This document shows, one piece after another, positions 25,901-39,520 of a stretch of 64,000 nucleotides of DNA (the first letter of the stretch is position 1; each line of letters starts with the position of its first letter). Source of the DNA: Balanoglossus misakiensis. Lineage: Eukaryota > Hemichordata. The translations under genes were made by a program, and so were the position numbers. The notes beneath the pieces are model-generated. The model ran no database searches and was not told where the DNA came from. It was given only the letters and a program-made list of their open reading frames with translations. The stretch lies in NCBI GenBank assembly GCA_040954595.2, contig CM082588.2, positions 2,418,001 to 2,482,000 on the forward strand, read 5' to 3'.

Positions 25901-28900
25901 TCTTCATCAATGGAACTCATAAGTCTGGGTTAGATCGGCCCCTACTATTTCACTTCTACAGGAGAAATTTCTCCATTTCCAATAGCCTTGGCACGGCAAA
26001 GGCTGGTAAAACGCTCTCAATACCTTCATGTGCCCTATTGTTCACAACCATTTAGACTGAAAGCCTAATGGTTTATTTATAAGGCAGCCTCATTTGCATA
26101 AAAAAGTAGTTCCGGGCCTGCTTCAATCTATGTCCATATTCCAACCTAGGGGATGAAAAACACTCTGACTTGGGGCTTTTTTATAGAGTTTTGACTGGAG
26201 TTTCAGTTCACAATACCAATCAGAATTAAATATAACAAATTATAAATTTAACTGGACACATTTTTGAAATCCGCCCTACTCCCCGTGTCCCTTTTCGCAT
26301 TTCACCAGAAACTGCAACATAATAAATGAAAATAAACAAAGGGAATTTGCAGTTAGATATTAAAAGCACAGAGTTTAAGGGGGATATAGTCATTCTGATT
26401 TTCTATCCATTGCAAAGCAGCTTTATTTTTCAAATCTGCTTATTTTCTCAAATGAGAAGATCCCACATTTTACCAATTCAGGTGCTTAGACCAAATTTGA
26501 GTCACTCTGAACAGAGGAAAAAGGTCAACTCTTAACAATGGAGGGCACAGCAGAAGGGCTGGGTTTCTATTCACGTCGAGGATAATGCTGAAATTGACTT
26601 CTCGTTAAAAGATCCTCTGAAGAAGTTACAAACTTTTCACCCATCTTGTTTGCATATATTGCTACTGTTACATATCTGTCCCGTTCAACACATACCGCTG
26701 GGGAGATTTTCCTCAAATAGTCAGATTTATCCCAATTTTTCACATAATATTCCCACACCTTCCTTATATACACACAAAATGATAAATGGCTACTTTCGAT
26801 CATTAAATGTTAATAAAATCAAAAACTCGTTTCTTAAATATCCTGTTTAAATCTACATCATTTAATTATTCATTGTGTAATTCTAATGATTCCTTTCTCA
26901 CTCACTGATTTCGATAATGACATTATAAAATCATTTTTTTAATATCTTTCATATAACTAAATCGTTCTGCTTGCAAGAATATTTGGTGTATCTTAACAAA
27001 ATCAATTATTAATGTGTCCTAGATTCAAAATCACATTCCAAGGTCAAAACCAAACTCCTTCCTAGTAAACACAAAATTTGCATAATTAATTACAATTACA
27101 TGTACTGCTAATTCGACTGTAGTAAAGGTTACATAAGGCCACTGTGTCCTGCACTTTTTGCAAGAGAAGTAAAAAAAATTATTGAGATGGAAAAGATTTG
27201 AGATGATCAAGCAAGTTATTATTAATGCCACAGACTGTCACACAAATTTTAAAACTCCAGTTTTCTGATACAATTGAAAATGACAGGTGGCTTGAGGGGA
27301 AATAGAGAGACGATTCTTCACTTGCGTAGGTACCAGAGTTTCCCCCGTCAATGAACTGGACAATGTGAATCTCAGATGACTGTAACCAACTTGAGACCTT
27401 CGACCTCTGCCCTCCGAGGTCACCGGGATATCCACGTTTTGATTTCACTGATAAATTGCTGGTAACCTGTACGGTCGGGGTTAACGTTACACTAATGTGG
27501 GACACAAAATACCTCACAGACAACTTAAGCCATGCTGACTGTAATGACGGACTACTCACTGACATCAAAAATGCATTGACAGTATTCTAAAATTTTGTAT
27601 ACACACAAAAATAACACATTTTTAAATTTTTTTAACCCATAATTATCTTCTCACAAGCTTGGATATATTTCAACAGGATTTCCATTCAGGTAAATTCTGT
27701 CCAAGTTACATTCTAACAAGTTTAATAAATTCGCAGATTTTTATGTTTGAGAGACGTTGATTTATGGAGTAAAAATTCATGATTTTTCTTCCCCTTCAGG
27801 TTCAAGAATTTCCATTTACCACCATCAGAAACAGTAATGTCCACAAGTACAGTAAAATAAATTGTCCAAACTATCTTTGTGGATCTTGCGCCGGCAATCA
27901 TGACTGACGAGACTTGATGTAAACCTTCAATGATGGCAGGATTTTATCAAGATGATCACAGAGATAATCATTTCTGTAAGTGCAGTTCTCTCAAAATATT
28001 ATTAGCAGCTTCATGCAAAGAACTTTTTAACCTCCTTGCAGTAATTTCATATTCACATATTCAAGTCAATACAAAATAGCCAAACTATTTGGAAAGTCAG
28101 TGGCACAAACCTTGCCAGCAAGTTCAGTTAAATTGGGCAAAAGAAGAAGTACACTCCGGGTAATGTTGTTTTGACAAGACTGAGGCTCGTTATTTCTCTA
28201 TCATTTATCAAATTCAGTCATAATTTTAACTCACACACTGGTTGACATGTGTTAAAGGCATACAAATGGCAAGGGTAGATTTCATGTGGCACTTGTTAGC
28301 AGTGTTGCTCGACTCAAACAAGAGACGTTTTTATATCCACACAACCAAGTTATGTCACCCTGTGTCCACAACCAGTATACTTCCACATGTACCGTATACA
28401 AAGGTCAGGCGCAGACCGGACACTGAGCATATTTATTTGGCAGTCTGTGTAGGCAAGTCGGCAAAGATGGCTGGGATTTACCCCTTTCACCAACATAGTC
28501 CAGTCTAAACCCATTGTTTTCTGTGGTAAGGTTGGACCACTAAAGAGGAAACCAGATTTTTTTTAATATTCAAAAAAGGCCAATTACCTATCACACACAG
28601 TCACGCACAAACTGGATGTGCTATAAATCTACACACACAAGCACTCAGCCTCTCACAAATTGATCACGCAAGCACAACACATCCCTCGTTGTACGACATG
28701 ATGGACAACTTACTGGTAAGCTAGGGGGCCTCTGCATCACCCCAATATCTTCTTGCTGAGCTGGCATGGGCGGCATCACCGCTTGCTGCCCCCTAGGATG
28801 GCTTCCACTCATCATTTGAGATTGCTGCATTAGAATCATCAAAAGAGGACAGGGGAAAAAAGATTTAATATACCTTAAAAAGTGGGAAGTTTCTGTCAAC

Positions 28901-29523
28901 AACGGGATATTCTTGTGGGGAAAAAATATATATACCAATCTCATAATTTGGGTCACTGCTGTTTGAATTTTGTGTGTATATCTGTGATTTTAAATTTAGG
29001 TCACTCATATAGAAAACAATCTGGCTCAATTACTTTTGCAAACCCATATATTCACTTTGCAAAGCCATATATTTACCCACTTTCAAAGCTGTTAAAAAAG
29101 CAAACTATGGTCTATATTAATACATATCTTTAACAAAAAACGGAGAATACCAAAAACACTTCTGGTAAAGTGGAAAGATAGGGACACAACACATTAAACA
29201 TTCAGGTCATTTTTTTCAGTGGAGGGAATTTTTGAGTGCTAAAATGTAGATGTGGCAATCTTTTGAAAATCAAGATCAAGCACAGCAAAAATATGGATTT
29301 CGACAGAAAAAAAACTGCTCCCCCTGTCACTACAGTTGTATTTAGATATACCTATATATATGGTCAGACAACAGCTGGAAGAGCTATTCCATCTGCATCT
29401 CGAAATCCCTAACCCTAATACAACATGGCAGGCCCCCATCATCAACACAACAAAATGTCTCAAGGATTTCCTTTACCTGAGGTGGCATGGGCTGTCCCTG
29501 TTGCTGTTGCTGGTTCCATTGCT

Positions 29524-29554
<31 letters not shown>

Positions 29555-32500
29555 TTGTTGCATCATGTAAGGTGACTGTTGTTGTTGTTGTTGTTGCTGC
29601 TGTTGGTTGTAATTTGTCTGTTGACCCTGCTGCCCGTAGTGTTGTGGCATCTAAAAAACACACAGACACGAATTTGGAGAGTTACACCTCAACAAAATGA
29701 AACACATTTGGTTTTATTATATATCCAGTAACATATTCATTCATGTTTCCTGAGGGGTCACAGTCACTGATTTTGAAAAAGATATCACAAAACAATGGCG
29801 TTCACAGTTCGACTGGAAGTCAATTTGAAGGCAACCAAACTACCGGGAATCAAGCATTTTCCATCCATGTTCCGCCTACAAGCAGCGGCATCCCTGCTTT
29901 GAGGCAGACACACAGACACACTCGCACAGGTTACAGAGGCTAGCACTGTTGGCATGGCAACATCAGTCAACGACTCCTATTCACGCTAACTGGCAGTGAC
30001 AAGCTGAGTCAGTAACCTTGTTCCCAAATGATTTTCCAGGAGTCTGATTGTAAAGTCTTTCAAAGACTGTAAAAGTTAAACCGGTAATTAAATAACCTCT
30101 ACAGGTTATGGCATCCAGACAGCAGACACGACAACATCCACGAACACTATCCTTCTGTCAAAGCAAAATTATTTCCAGGATTCAGAGTATCTTATAAGCA
30201 AGACACAAATTTAAACTTGCCCAAGACAAAAATAGAGACATGTATTTCCAAGGAGAAGGATAGCTTCAAGAGATAGGCACAGAAAATTCAGCCATAATTT
30301 CTTCTTTCTGCTGGTTCCGTTCTACATAAATCACAGTACCATAATACGCTATTTTTGAACATACATGTCTACAATCACAGATTCCTTTTTTTCTGTGTAC
30401 CCCAGCTTGTGTGGTACTTTGCTGACTCTCACAAGAGTATATACCCATCATGAAAGTTACAGGTAACGAACTCTAGCAGCAGGCTACGAGCCAAACCAAA
30501 GCACAGAGCCTGTTGGAATTCACCACAGAGGATTTGAGAGAGCCTATAGAAATGCCCGTCTTGTCTAGTTTGCCTTGACTGGCTGAGCAGTGTGTGCCGT
30601 TCAATGGAGACCCTACTGGCTTCTGTGAAAAGACCGGCCCACAATAGCTCAGCTGTGGCAAGCTCAAACATGCCCAGGCAATCTATAATTCCTGCTGCAT
30701 AATAGCTGCACAATTCTCTCTTTAGTCGTTCATGCCCAGCCAAGGTAAAATGTTTGCACACACGCACACAGCGCTGTCCCCCCTCCCTCTCACATTGACA
30801 GGCAACACCAGGGGCTCTCGTGAATGCAGACAGAACAGGCTCTGGGTTGTTTGTCTTTTTCCTGATACAACGCACTTATGACGAGTTTACCAAAACAACA
30901 CAGGCACGCACACACACGCACGATTCTGGCACACCACCTCACCTGTTGCTGTTGATACTGGCTGTGTTGACCAGGCATTCCGGGTGTGGGCTGTGGCCTA
31001 TGCTGTCCCGGTGACATGCCAAATCTTTGCGGAGTTCCTCCGGGGTAAGGTCTGCCGGAATATTGGCCCTGCTGTTGATATGGATTAGTAGAGGCCGGCA
31101 TCATGTATCCCTGTCGCTTCTGTAGGTCCATCATTCCAGGCATCTGGAAAAGAACGAAATCAAGTCACACATGATATGTACACATAGGTACATGCAGCCT
31201 TACTCGTCAAAAATCAGAAATTTCTCAGATGAAGAAAGTAGCTATTCTTATCAAAGCGAGTCCACAATGACTTTGCCCCTTCTGGGCTCTTCCATTCTTC
31301 CAATGCCATTGTTCTTGTTATCACAAATAATACCCTCAGGTAACACTGATGCCGTCAAAGTTAAAAGACTTCTGAAGTTCTTGTGAGATAAGGTTTTTTG
31401 TGTGTGCGCTGAAGACAGAAACCAATTTTGACTGTGATAATTTGATAATCATGAAGTTTATTTCCAAAAGGAATATAGCGTTCTATTTTTGGTGATGTGG
31501 TTGCTTCCAAACGTATCTCCACGATACACTTGGTACTGAATCTGTGCACAGCAATCTTTGGAATGAAATTCACCAACAAAATGTCCATCTCTGAAATAAT
31601 ATCGCTTCATAATTTCAGACTCTTAGTTATAACCACATTCATTGTGTAAAAGCTAAGTGACGCACATGTATTCCCAGGAAACAGAAAGTATAATCAGTTT
31701 TCCAATTACATATTCTGATCATTTTGATTCAAAAGGAATTTCTTATTTTGCTCCAACATAAATTTGGAGCACTAACAAATTTTCTGTATGATCTATAAAG
31801 CACTGGATGTAAACACGGAACGTGGGCAAACGAACAACATCACGGAAAACAGGATCACAATGTTGAATGCTCAAGAAACCTCAGAGGACAATGTACATGG
31901 AACATCACATACGCCAACACTAGAACCAGCTGGTTATTTGGTAACAGTGCCAGCAGATAAGTCTCCCGGCAAAGCAAGTTTCCGACAGAAATATAATAAG
32001 GCTACCAATACAGCAAGGTTAGACTATTACATTAGGACAGCTATCCATCCATGTGTTGACACACCTATGTCAGGATTTAGATCAATATCACCCAACAATT
32101 AATGCCTAATTAATTTATAAGCCTGCCAATAATCCAATAGACTGAGCATTATCTATTGGTATTTGATGGGATTACACAGTCTCTCCCTCCAGGTGCCAGA
32201 TCTAAGGTCACTGACCTCAAAAGAATAATACATGTGTCGCAGCCAGACCCATAACCACCAGGTACTCGGGAATTCCTGTCATAATGAAACCATCCAATTT
32301 ACATAACAATAGCCCAGATCTGGGGGATGCCCCCAAGTTCAATATGTTTATTTAAAGGAACCAGTAAAACCTGACACCCTAGCTGCCCGGGAAACTCATC
32401 AAGTGGTGACCCCCTTTTCAATGGCTTTTATCAAAATTTAATGACTGGCATACTCAACCAGAGAGCAGGAATCTCCTCTGTACTGTGATAAAAGATATGA

Positions 32501-35500
32501 TTTACAGAGCCCCAGGGAATCCTCTATAGCACCCAAGAGGTGGCCCTATTACTTATCAACACTTGTATATAACAATTCCAACAGACAAAGAGATGTTTGA
32601 GCCTTTGACATTACATGACACAATCTCCATGACAAATCACAACAAATGATGAAAATTAATTGGTGTTTGACTTTTGGCTTTTTCCCCTTATTACGGAGTG
32701 GAGCTAGAGTGTCCAAACTGGATGCTGATAAACACACTACCGTACGTGTACATTGCTGCATGTCTGTTTCCCATCTTCATTTAAATTTTTTCCAAGGACA
32801 ATTTTAAGAAACTGGGTCTACCACAACTCCGCCTGTTCATAGTATGAGATGCTGGAATTATTTGACTCCCACGATTTCTTGCATCTTCCGATCTACAATG
32901 TCTTACTTCTGTGATGACTCCCATATTTTTGTCCTAGCAAATTTGGACTAAACCCTGGTGTTGGCAGGCTTACTCCAGGATGAACACGACACCTACGGAG
33001 TTACAATGCATGGTGAGGAAATTGCTTTTCAAGTTCTCATTTCCGTACAATGCAGTTTTCAATTTTCTGCCTCCACTGGACACCATGGATCATAAACAGT
33101 GACAGAATGGGGTTGATCATAATTTTCACCTCGATATATCGCCTACTTAATTTTGCCAGGTGTCGCAAGTTTACCACAAGACGAAGAGTGATCACAACAA
33201 CAGAGAAAACAGAGTGAAAAGTCCAATTTTCGGCATTATTTTGGCCAATAGCAAATCAGTGCAGGCCCATGACCTTGGGAGAAACAGGATTAAACTGCAC
33301 AGCCAACCCACGCAAACCAAAATAAAACCCACCATGATTTCATTGAAAGCTACAAACTCACCACTGCATTGAATGCTCCGTGTATCAGGCCCTATAGCAG
33401 CATTTTCAATTTCACATTACCCCACCCACCGCCTTTGTAAAGCATTGGCCTTGGTCTTATCGCTGAGCTGAAACACATTTTCCAGCGCGTAATGACTGCT
33501 TCCCTGGTCGGGAGACAGCATGTACAAACCTTTTACTCTCATTCACTCTAGGACAAACCTGATTTGCATCATCAAACATGCTTTCTTTTTCTCTGAAGAA
33601 AAAAATTGCTTCTTTTTCAACTGTTTAAGTCATAAGCGACCTTGGTAGACATATAACATGTTGACAAAATGAGCACTATCTATGAAACGTCTGCTCTTCT
33701 TTCAGAAACTCAATGATTTTATATTTTTGCACCCGGAAGCTAGCTACCAATGCCTTGTATCAATCCCAACTGCTGGTCCATTGAAAGAGATTCAAAATCC
33801 CGACTGCTAGGCCTGACCAAAGTGTATCAAACATACAGCCTTGTGTTATCACAGACAGTACACAATGTCACTATTTGTGGGTGTTCTATGCAATTCACAG
33901 CCCGCATGCTATTGCTATCCCCACAGAAGACAACCTTCAGCTGAACACACGCGATTCAATACAGTCTCCTCCTGAGGCCACCGTCTTTCTCACAGGGTCA
34001 CGTGACTGCCTTCATTATTACAACAAAATAAATGTGGAGGAATAAATTGCAGTTTAATGCCCTCGGTGGAATCCCCACAGTTGCTTGTACGCCACCAAGG
34101 GATTGGAACAAGACAAATTTTCAACACCATGGTTGATAATACGACTTTACATTTCCATGCCATCCTCTCTCCGTTTTCTCATTTGCAGTAAATTTATCAA
34201 CGGCAGCCAAGTCTACTATACTTACCAGGAACTTTCTACTGGTTCAGTGGTTGCAGGTCACTCGACTTGGCAACAGTAGAAAAACTCTCCTTGCCAAGTA
34301 CCTCATGACACATCTCTCACAAACAAGAGGTCGCGATCTTGCCGACTTGTCTGACACCCGACAACTATTCAAAGCCGTGTGAATGTGAGTAATTAAACAC
34401 CTCCCCAGTGATAGGATTTATTCACGAAGAAAGAAAAAGAAAACTCGACCCGAATAGTCACTGGCATCTTCCCACAATGCATAAGCTCCTTTTGTGGCCA
34501 CCAAACAAAACAATATCATGACAACAATGGGGCCGGGACGCACATACTACACACTGCTTTGCCCATGGTAATCATCTCACATACCAGGGAAATAAAAAAA
34601 AAACCCTTGATGAATGAATAAGTACATTGATGAATGAACACTCAGAAAAAAAGCACATGGCTACTTAACATACAGAGTATCAACAAATCATACAAGCGTG
34701 CCATTTCAGTATGCTTGGTTAGCCAGGATTGCCAAGACTCCCAAAATCCATGGGCAAGTCCCCTTTTCATTGTGTTGCTTGATTTATATCCCGCAAGGCT
34801 GACTGGTTTTATTTACCAGTGTCCCTGACACACTGACTGAAAGTGCATGACATCTCTTGTTTTTTTAGACACAAGGCTGTGACTGCAACTGTTGATTTGC
34901 CATGCAGTGGACACAAACTTGAAATTAGACTTGTTCACCTCGCAAACCATAGTTGGAAAACCTACATGCAGCATACAAATGTACGTTGTTCTTTGACTGC
35001 TGTCACATACTGGTGTTCCTCCAAATAATTACAGACCCGTAGATTATCTGAAACTTTTCACTATAAATATACGTCTACATACATATACATACAAGCACAT
35101 AGATACATGTACTACACATATATGTATACCGGTACACATAATTTCTAGTCCATCTCTGGCCAACTATGGTTGGCAACGATAAGTCAAAATCGTGACTCCA
35201 GTTCCCTTCAATCCTGACCTGTACACAGGCAGCCACGATTTATTTTCAGATAACATTCAGAGAGAAGCATGTTGTGTCTGGGCTAACTTTGGTCCGCCTA
35301 ATTACTCCTTCTTGAGTCGTTTTCGCACCCAGCACGTGGTATGACCTCTGACCTCTAGATACAGATTTCGATACATTTTGCCGTAATTATTTACACATTT
35401 TGCCACTTCAACTTCTGCACCGTTTCATTGGTAAGAAAACCGTTCTCCTTTTAAGTGTAAGAATCTATCCACACAAGCGTGAATTCAAAGGAATATAAAT

Positions 35501-37689
35501 AGGAATGTTTGGTTAAATGATGAAAAATATATGTCAATTCACACAGCCACAGTGACCCTTTCATAAAACAACTACAACCATATCCCAGGGCACCATCCTG
35601 ACATGTCATTTGCGAGGAAGTCAGATTGATACATTCAACTCAAATCAAGTTCATTTGTTACATGTTGTGAAACATACAACCTTTATTGCCCATGAAAATG
35701 AAATAGACAATTTCTAGTAGCTGTTAATACTGTCATCTTCTTCATGAGCCACGTAGCTTGGTTTTGAGCTTTAAAAATTGAAATTAACAAAATATTTCAA
35801 CGTCAGATGTCACATGACACACAAAAGTGACATAATCGAAAACCCGATTATTTTATACCTACTTGAGTGCCAGTTATATTTCAAGACAATCAGAAATGTC
35901 TATACACACAAAAAGAATAATTTTTCCACAATACAGTTATGGACAAAATATTCAAACACACACAAACAAATACAAGATAGTATGAAACCTACATAACGCC
36001 CATACACATGTATATCTTACCGCGCATGAACACCGATGTCAACCTAAGAACCTGGGAGTCAATGTAATGTGTGTAAACATTTCAGGATGACAACACTGTA
36101 ACCATATCAAGGTATTCCCACTGAGATATTATGACGAGTCAATCTTGGCCGTTTTTTTGCAAGATCCAATAAATTAATGACGCGATTTGGGATGGAACGG
36201 TAAAGATGTGCCTGAGGGTAGGTTAAGCGATATTTTCAGTTGAGTAGTATTTGATAGTCGTAATGCCTATTCATGTCAATTATGTGACACCAAGTGTCAA
36301 TGCAATGTTGCGGTATCATAATGCCATCCCTACCCATTAAATGAATAGCCTGCCAAGGGCTGGCAGCCAATCAACGCACACAATGCTAACAACCTACCCA
36401 GCTGTCTTCTGCCTTTCCCAATTTACCTCCAAATTCAAAAACTTCCATGCAGCCCTTTTCATTCATTCATGTCACCGCCGACCTAAGGGCTCACTCTGTG
36501 AAAAATTCCGCGGGAAATTCGCACGTACATCAGAAGAACTTATCATGCCTCTGTATCATTTGCCCATTTCCTTATTTGCAAGCTCATTATACATGCATAT
36601 TTGCCTGTGTCCCATTTCACACCTTTTGTCCATGAAAAAACAACAACATCGATGCATTTCTAACGATTTTGTTGATTTTCAAGAATCACCGATTATACAA
36701 GTACTTACCTGGGCCCTGTTCATGCCTTGGCCTGGACCGATTCCTCCCATATTTTGATGAGGATGTTGGCTTCTTTGTGTGCTCCCCCACTGTTGACCGT
36801 ACGGCGTTGAACCGCTCACTTCCGGTGCCTTCCCCATTCCTTGGCCGTATTCGCCCTGGCCAGGGTACATATTAGGGTATCCCTGGTTCAGGTTTGGTTT
36901 TTGTCCCTGTAAAAGCTGTGAAAGTGTCGGAGCTTGGCCGGCCGCGTGTCCACTACTGCCACCCATATAACGCTGCTGTTGTGGCGTTGTGTTATAATGG
37001 GGCGTCATGTTCGAGGCCGAGCTAGTCCGCGTGGGTATCCCACTCATAGCATTGGAAGAGGTCGGATAACCCGTTCTTACGTTCCCAGTGTTGTCAAACT
37101 GATTATATTGACTCATACTCGCTGAATGTTGTCCCATGTTTGGGTTTGGACCCATATTCGTGGGTATATTTCCTGGGCCTGGACCGCCATGTTGTGTCTG
37201 ATCCGCCATATTATAACTATTCCTATGGCTAGCACTACCAGTATAGTAACTGTTCGGATACTGGCTCTGCGAGCCCGAATTTGGCGTAGAATTCATGCTA
37301 CGGTTACCTTCCATGAGTTGATTTGGAATATTCTGTTCATAATTGGGGTTATTTGCCATTTGGTAAGGCTCTACCCGTGTATCAAAGCCAGGTTGGTCGC
37401 ATTTCACTCTGGCATTAGGATCACGACCACCACCACTACCACCATCTTGATTGTTGTTATTTCCCTTTGTCACGAAGTCAACTTGTTCATTACCACTAGG
37501 TGATTTCAACCTATTACCCACCGTAGAAGTATCAGGTAGATTCGGGACGTTGTCCGCTGGTAGATCGTTTGTCCCAGGACTTGTCCGAGTGTTGAAATCC
37601 ATAGAGTTTGGGTCCATCTCGGTTCCTGTCTGTCCTTGTGTGTTCATATCGTGTTCACAATTGACATTTGCAACCACTTGAGCTGCCAT
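13907..37689 (-). CDS. ARID1: ARID1 (BAF250) subunit of the SWI/SNF (BAF) chromatin remodelling complex, 18 coding exons
   Basis: Exons (minus): 36709-37689, 30943-31143, 29477-29650, 28714-28824, 22745-22988, 22351-22476, 21391-21630, 20216-20887, 19924-20069, 19603-19770, 19441-19479, 19025-19201, 18699-18909, 17619-18315, 16923-17283, 16427-16634, 15805-16278, 13907-15678. They total 7002 nt, 2333 residues, close to vertebrate ARID1A/1B. The protein starts MAAQV, as ARID1A does. The long N-terminal half is low complexity (Gln, Pro, Ser, Gly, Met), with polyglutamine in exon 3. The AT-rich DNA-binding ARID domain is in exons 12-13 (about residues 1035-1130; DLYKLYRAVKEKGG, LWKEICVAL). The last exon encodes the BAF250_C repeat fold (about 1744-2333; EAWRVMMCLKSGLLAESTWA, CVCLSNVLRSLSF, DGLLHWAVCPSA), interrupted by an acidic Asp/Asn stretch. 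It acts in the nucleus as the scaffold of canonical BAF. One gene replaces the vertebrate 1A/1B pair. Confidence 0.95.
19441..19479 (-). other. ARID1: 39-nt ARID1 microexon just before the ARID domain
   Basis: This exon is 39 nt (13 codons, SSKQERPRECNDQ) with an acceptor TTTGCAG and donor GTAGGT. Its length is a multiple of three and it starts in phase, so it could be skipped without a frameshift. It lies immediately upstream of the exon carrying the first ARID helices. Alternative use is inference. Confidence 0.6.
22169..22252. repeat. Dispersed short palindromic repeat, copy 1
   Basis: The copy runs from tttaacccctttt to gaaagggttga, its ends being inverted complements. Between them is agtccaaaccattg...tctatggtaa, which is shared with copies near 28.5 kb and 57.4 kb. 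It lies in ARID1 intron 6. The size and inverted ends are those of a very short MITE. The family is unnamed here because I cannot search a repeat library. Confidence 0.6.
23817..23915. repeat. Dispersed short palindromic repeat, copy 2
   Basis: The copy begins gacttaacccttttacccc and ends gatgaaaaggttgat, again with complementary ends (AACCCTTTT against AAAAGGTT). The middle contains attaaagacaatggg, similar to the aagacaatgg of the copy near 40.5 kb. It lies in ARID1 intron 4. Confidence 0.5.
24661..24865. mobile_element. hAT-like MITE with internal TTAGGG arrays and an 8-bp target duplication
   Basis: Perfect 32-bp terminal inverted repeats lie at 24661-24692 (beginning GGATCTGGTTCTCTTAG) and 24834-24865. 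They are flanked by identical 8-bp direct repeats AGAATATT (24653-24660 and 24866-24873), the duplication length of hAT elements. The interior contains TTAGGG repeats (about 24716-24750) followed by the inverted CCCTAA repeats (about 24773-24800), so most of the 205-bp element can fold on itself. It has no coding capacity. It sits in ARID1 intron 4. The boundaries are seen directly; the hAT assignment rests on the duplication length. Confidence 0.85.
28478..28560. repeat. Dispersed short palindromic repeat, copy 3
   Basis: The segment around acccctttcaccaacatagt, agtctaaacccattg and tttctgtggtaaggttggacc matches the copy near 57.35 kb closely, especially tgttttctgtggtaa. It lies in ARID1 intron 4. 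Confidence 0.55.
29506..29635 (-). repeat. ARID1: CAG/CAA repeat encoding polyglutamine in ARID1 exon 3
   Basis: On the plus strand this reads as runs of TTG and CTG. On the coding strand it is mixed CAA and CAG, giving several glutamine runs of 5 to 14 residues separated by SPYMM and WN. Mixed codons suggest a moderately stable repeat. Polyglutamine in this N-terminal region is usual for ARID1 proteins. Confidence 0.85.
31144..36708. other. ARID1: ARID1 intron 1 (5.6 kb)
   Basis: This is a long first intron without a supportable gene. A plus-strand open frame of 104 codons (31788-32102) has no motif and no family I recognise. The composition is AT-rich, and short stretches of the sequence tacatgta occur near 35050-35150. 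Enhancers are plausible in a first intron of a developmental chromatin gene, but nothing here proves one. Confidence 0.5.
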
Positions 37690-39520
37690 AATGGTTTGAG
37701 CAAATCCCGGCCGAACACTGCTTTCAAGGCAGCGATCGGATACCTAAAGTCTCTCTGAGACTAACCATAGGTGTTACGGACCGGGGTTATACGCAGTCTA
37801 CACACGTGTTTTTGGTAAGCGAGCAGAGAATAACAGAAAGTTAGTCTGCCATCAGCATGGCCTTATCACACGCTATACTATTATGGCGCTCTTTTGAGAC
37901 GGACGACATCACACGTTTTCATCTTGCAAAATTCATACGCTGAACTCGTTTTACATTCCCGCAGAACGAATACTCCTCTACCTTAATTGCGTGACTTCAC
38001 TTGTAATATAACGCTGAAACTTATTTCAATGCTCTTGGGCGAACCCTCGCTTCGAGGAAGCACCCAAGTCTTTATTTTATGAAGGGATTATATTTTGCCT
38101 GCACGATAGTATACAACATTCCATGGCGGTCACTCGTCTAAGGCATTCTTTTCAAAGCTGTTTTTCTATTAGCTGTTCCATAAGCTACCCTCCGGGAAAA
38201 AAAGAATGAAAATTATTTTTTATCTTTCCAAAATAGAAATAAAAAAATATTTGCGCATTTGATTTGTCTTTAAAAGACACATTTCTTTCTTGTACTTTGC
38301 AAAAGTATAGCTGCAAAAATTATTTTCTAGGTAAACTTCATTCCGGTGGGAGGTGGATGTAATAGCGTCAGATGCCAGATTACCAGAGCGTAATTATAGG
38401 TTGACGTCAGCCGAGCCGAATTTCATTTCTGTCTTTGTTCCCAGATCCGCACTCACAGTTCTCATTATTTATTCACTTATATGTTATATTGCAATTGCCC
38501 CCACGAATACTTGCTTAGGACGGTTAGGTAGACTCAGTTAGCTTTCTAGTGCGTTTTCCGTGCGATGTTTAAAGGTTTTATAAACAGAAACGTTGCAGCG
38601 CAACTGTCATATAATGATTTATCTGATCTCTAATGTGAAATGTGATACAGTGCGAAAACGGATAGCATATCCGCACGAAAACTTCATTTAGCACTTTTCC
38701 CAGAAACACGTTCGAGTGAAAAGTCACTTTCAAAAAGTTGACAAAGTCGCTCTGTAGCAAGGGGAAACCAAAATATTCAGCGGCGCATGTTTACCTAAAT
38801 GCGAGGCAGAAAATTGGCCTTTATAACCTGGTTGGCAACGATTTGTCAAGGGGCAAACCGGGGTTACTTCGTTTGCCATAGGAGACAATGTTTAAATTGA
38901 CGTGTCATATTGACAACACCGCCGTTCGTCCTTAGTACTTTCAGAAATTTCGCACACTAGTTTTGATTACAAATTTCGTCAAAACGGCAAAGGTGTTGTG
39001 ATTATAGAAGCTTCTAGTAATAATTCATCAATATATATTATTTCAACTGTCGTCTGCTCCGTTTTTCCTGCTATATTTTCCTGCAAAGGGCCTCCCGTTA
39101 TCACTCGGTCTTAGAAATTATGTTGCGTAACTTTTTTCCGGAACAGTTTCTGTTGTAGACACTTCAGGAGCGCTTTTGCTCTCATTTCGTTGCCGGGTAT
39201 TGTCTTAAAAGACGAATATTACGGTGATAGGGATTTTTTTCTCGATATATTGTCCAAACGGCTTTTCTTTTCGTTTCGCATTCGCGCGGCTTCTAAAGTC
39301 GAGCAGACGAAAAACTGGTGTTGAAGCCCTCGTGAAGGGAGCAGGACGCCCCCTACGAACAAAAGGGTTAACCGTAACATTCGTGAGAGGATCATATTTC
39401 CAAAACCAGTCCATCATAACATACCCCCTTGTGTGTGAACTTTGCTCAACGACCCGTGAGGTGAAAGGTGGATTTGATCCGATGAAGTTCCACGGTAACA
39501 TCGGTGGCGTTCCAGCAACC
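37690..39520. promoter_or_regulatory. Divergent intergenic region between ARID1 and amidase copy 2
   Basis: ARID1 starts at 37689 on the minus strand and amidase copy 2 starts at 39521 on the plus strand, so this 1.8 kb carries both 5' flanks. I see no coding gene. No TATA box or other element can be assigned with confidence. The last dozen bases before the amidase ATG (ttccagcaacc) are shared with amidase copy 1. Confidence 0.5.

Larger units (their letters stand above)
22989..28713. other. ARID1: ARID1 intron 4 (5.7 kb) with inserted repeats
   Basis: This is the second very long intron of the gene. It holds a small member of a dispersed palindromic repeat family (about 23817-23915), a hAT-like MITE (24661-24865), an imperfect tandem duplication near 23225-23290 (copies share aatctcaatgaagt), a short tandem duplication (gtagatttcacttta) near 25269-25302, a GA run near 25578-25596, and another copy of the dispersed family near 28478-28560. 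I see no coding gene in it. Confidence 0.6.

Noticed and set aside
29506-29635. Simple-sequence microsatellite unrelated to genes
   Set aside because: It lies inside an ARID1 coding exon with intact frame and splice sites and encodes polyglutamine.
30429-30875. Minus-strand frame of 148 codons in ARID1 intron 2
   Set aside because: It is Cys- and Arg-rich without domain signature and lies between strong ARID1 splice sites with no splice continuity to either.
31788-32102. Plus-strand frame of 104 codons in ARID1 intron 1
   Set aside because: The composition is plausible, but there is no recognisable motif, no signal peptide and no polyadenylation signal in a fitting position. Chance length is possible in 5.6 kb of intron.
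36934-37503. Plus-strand frames of 63 and 125 codons opposite ARID1 exon 1
   Set aside because: They are shadow frames of the Asn/Gly/Gln-rich first exon, rich in Ile, Thr and His without structure.
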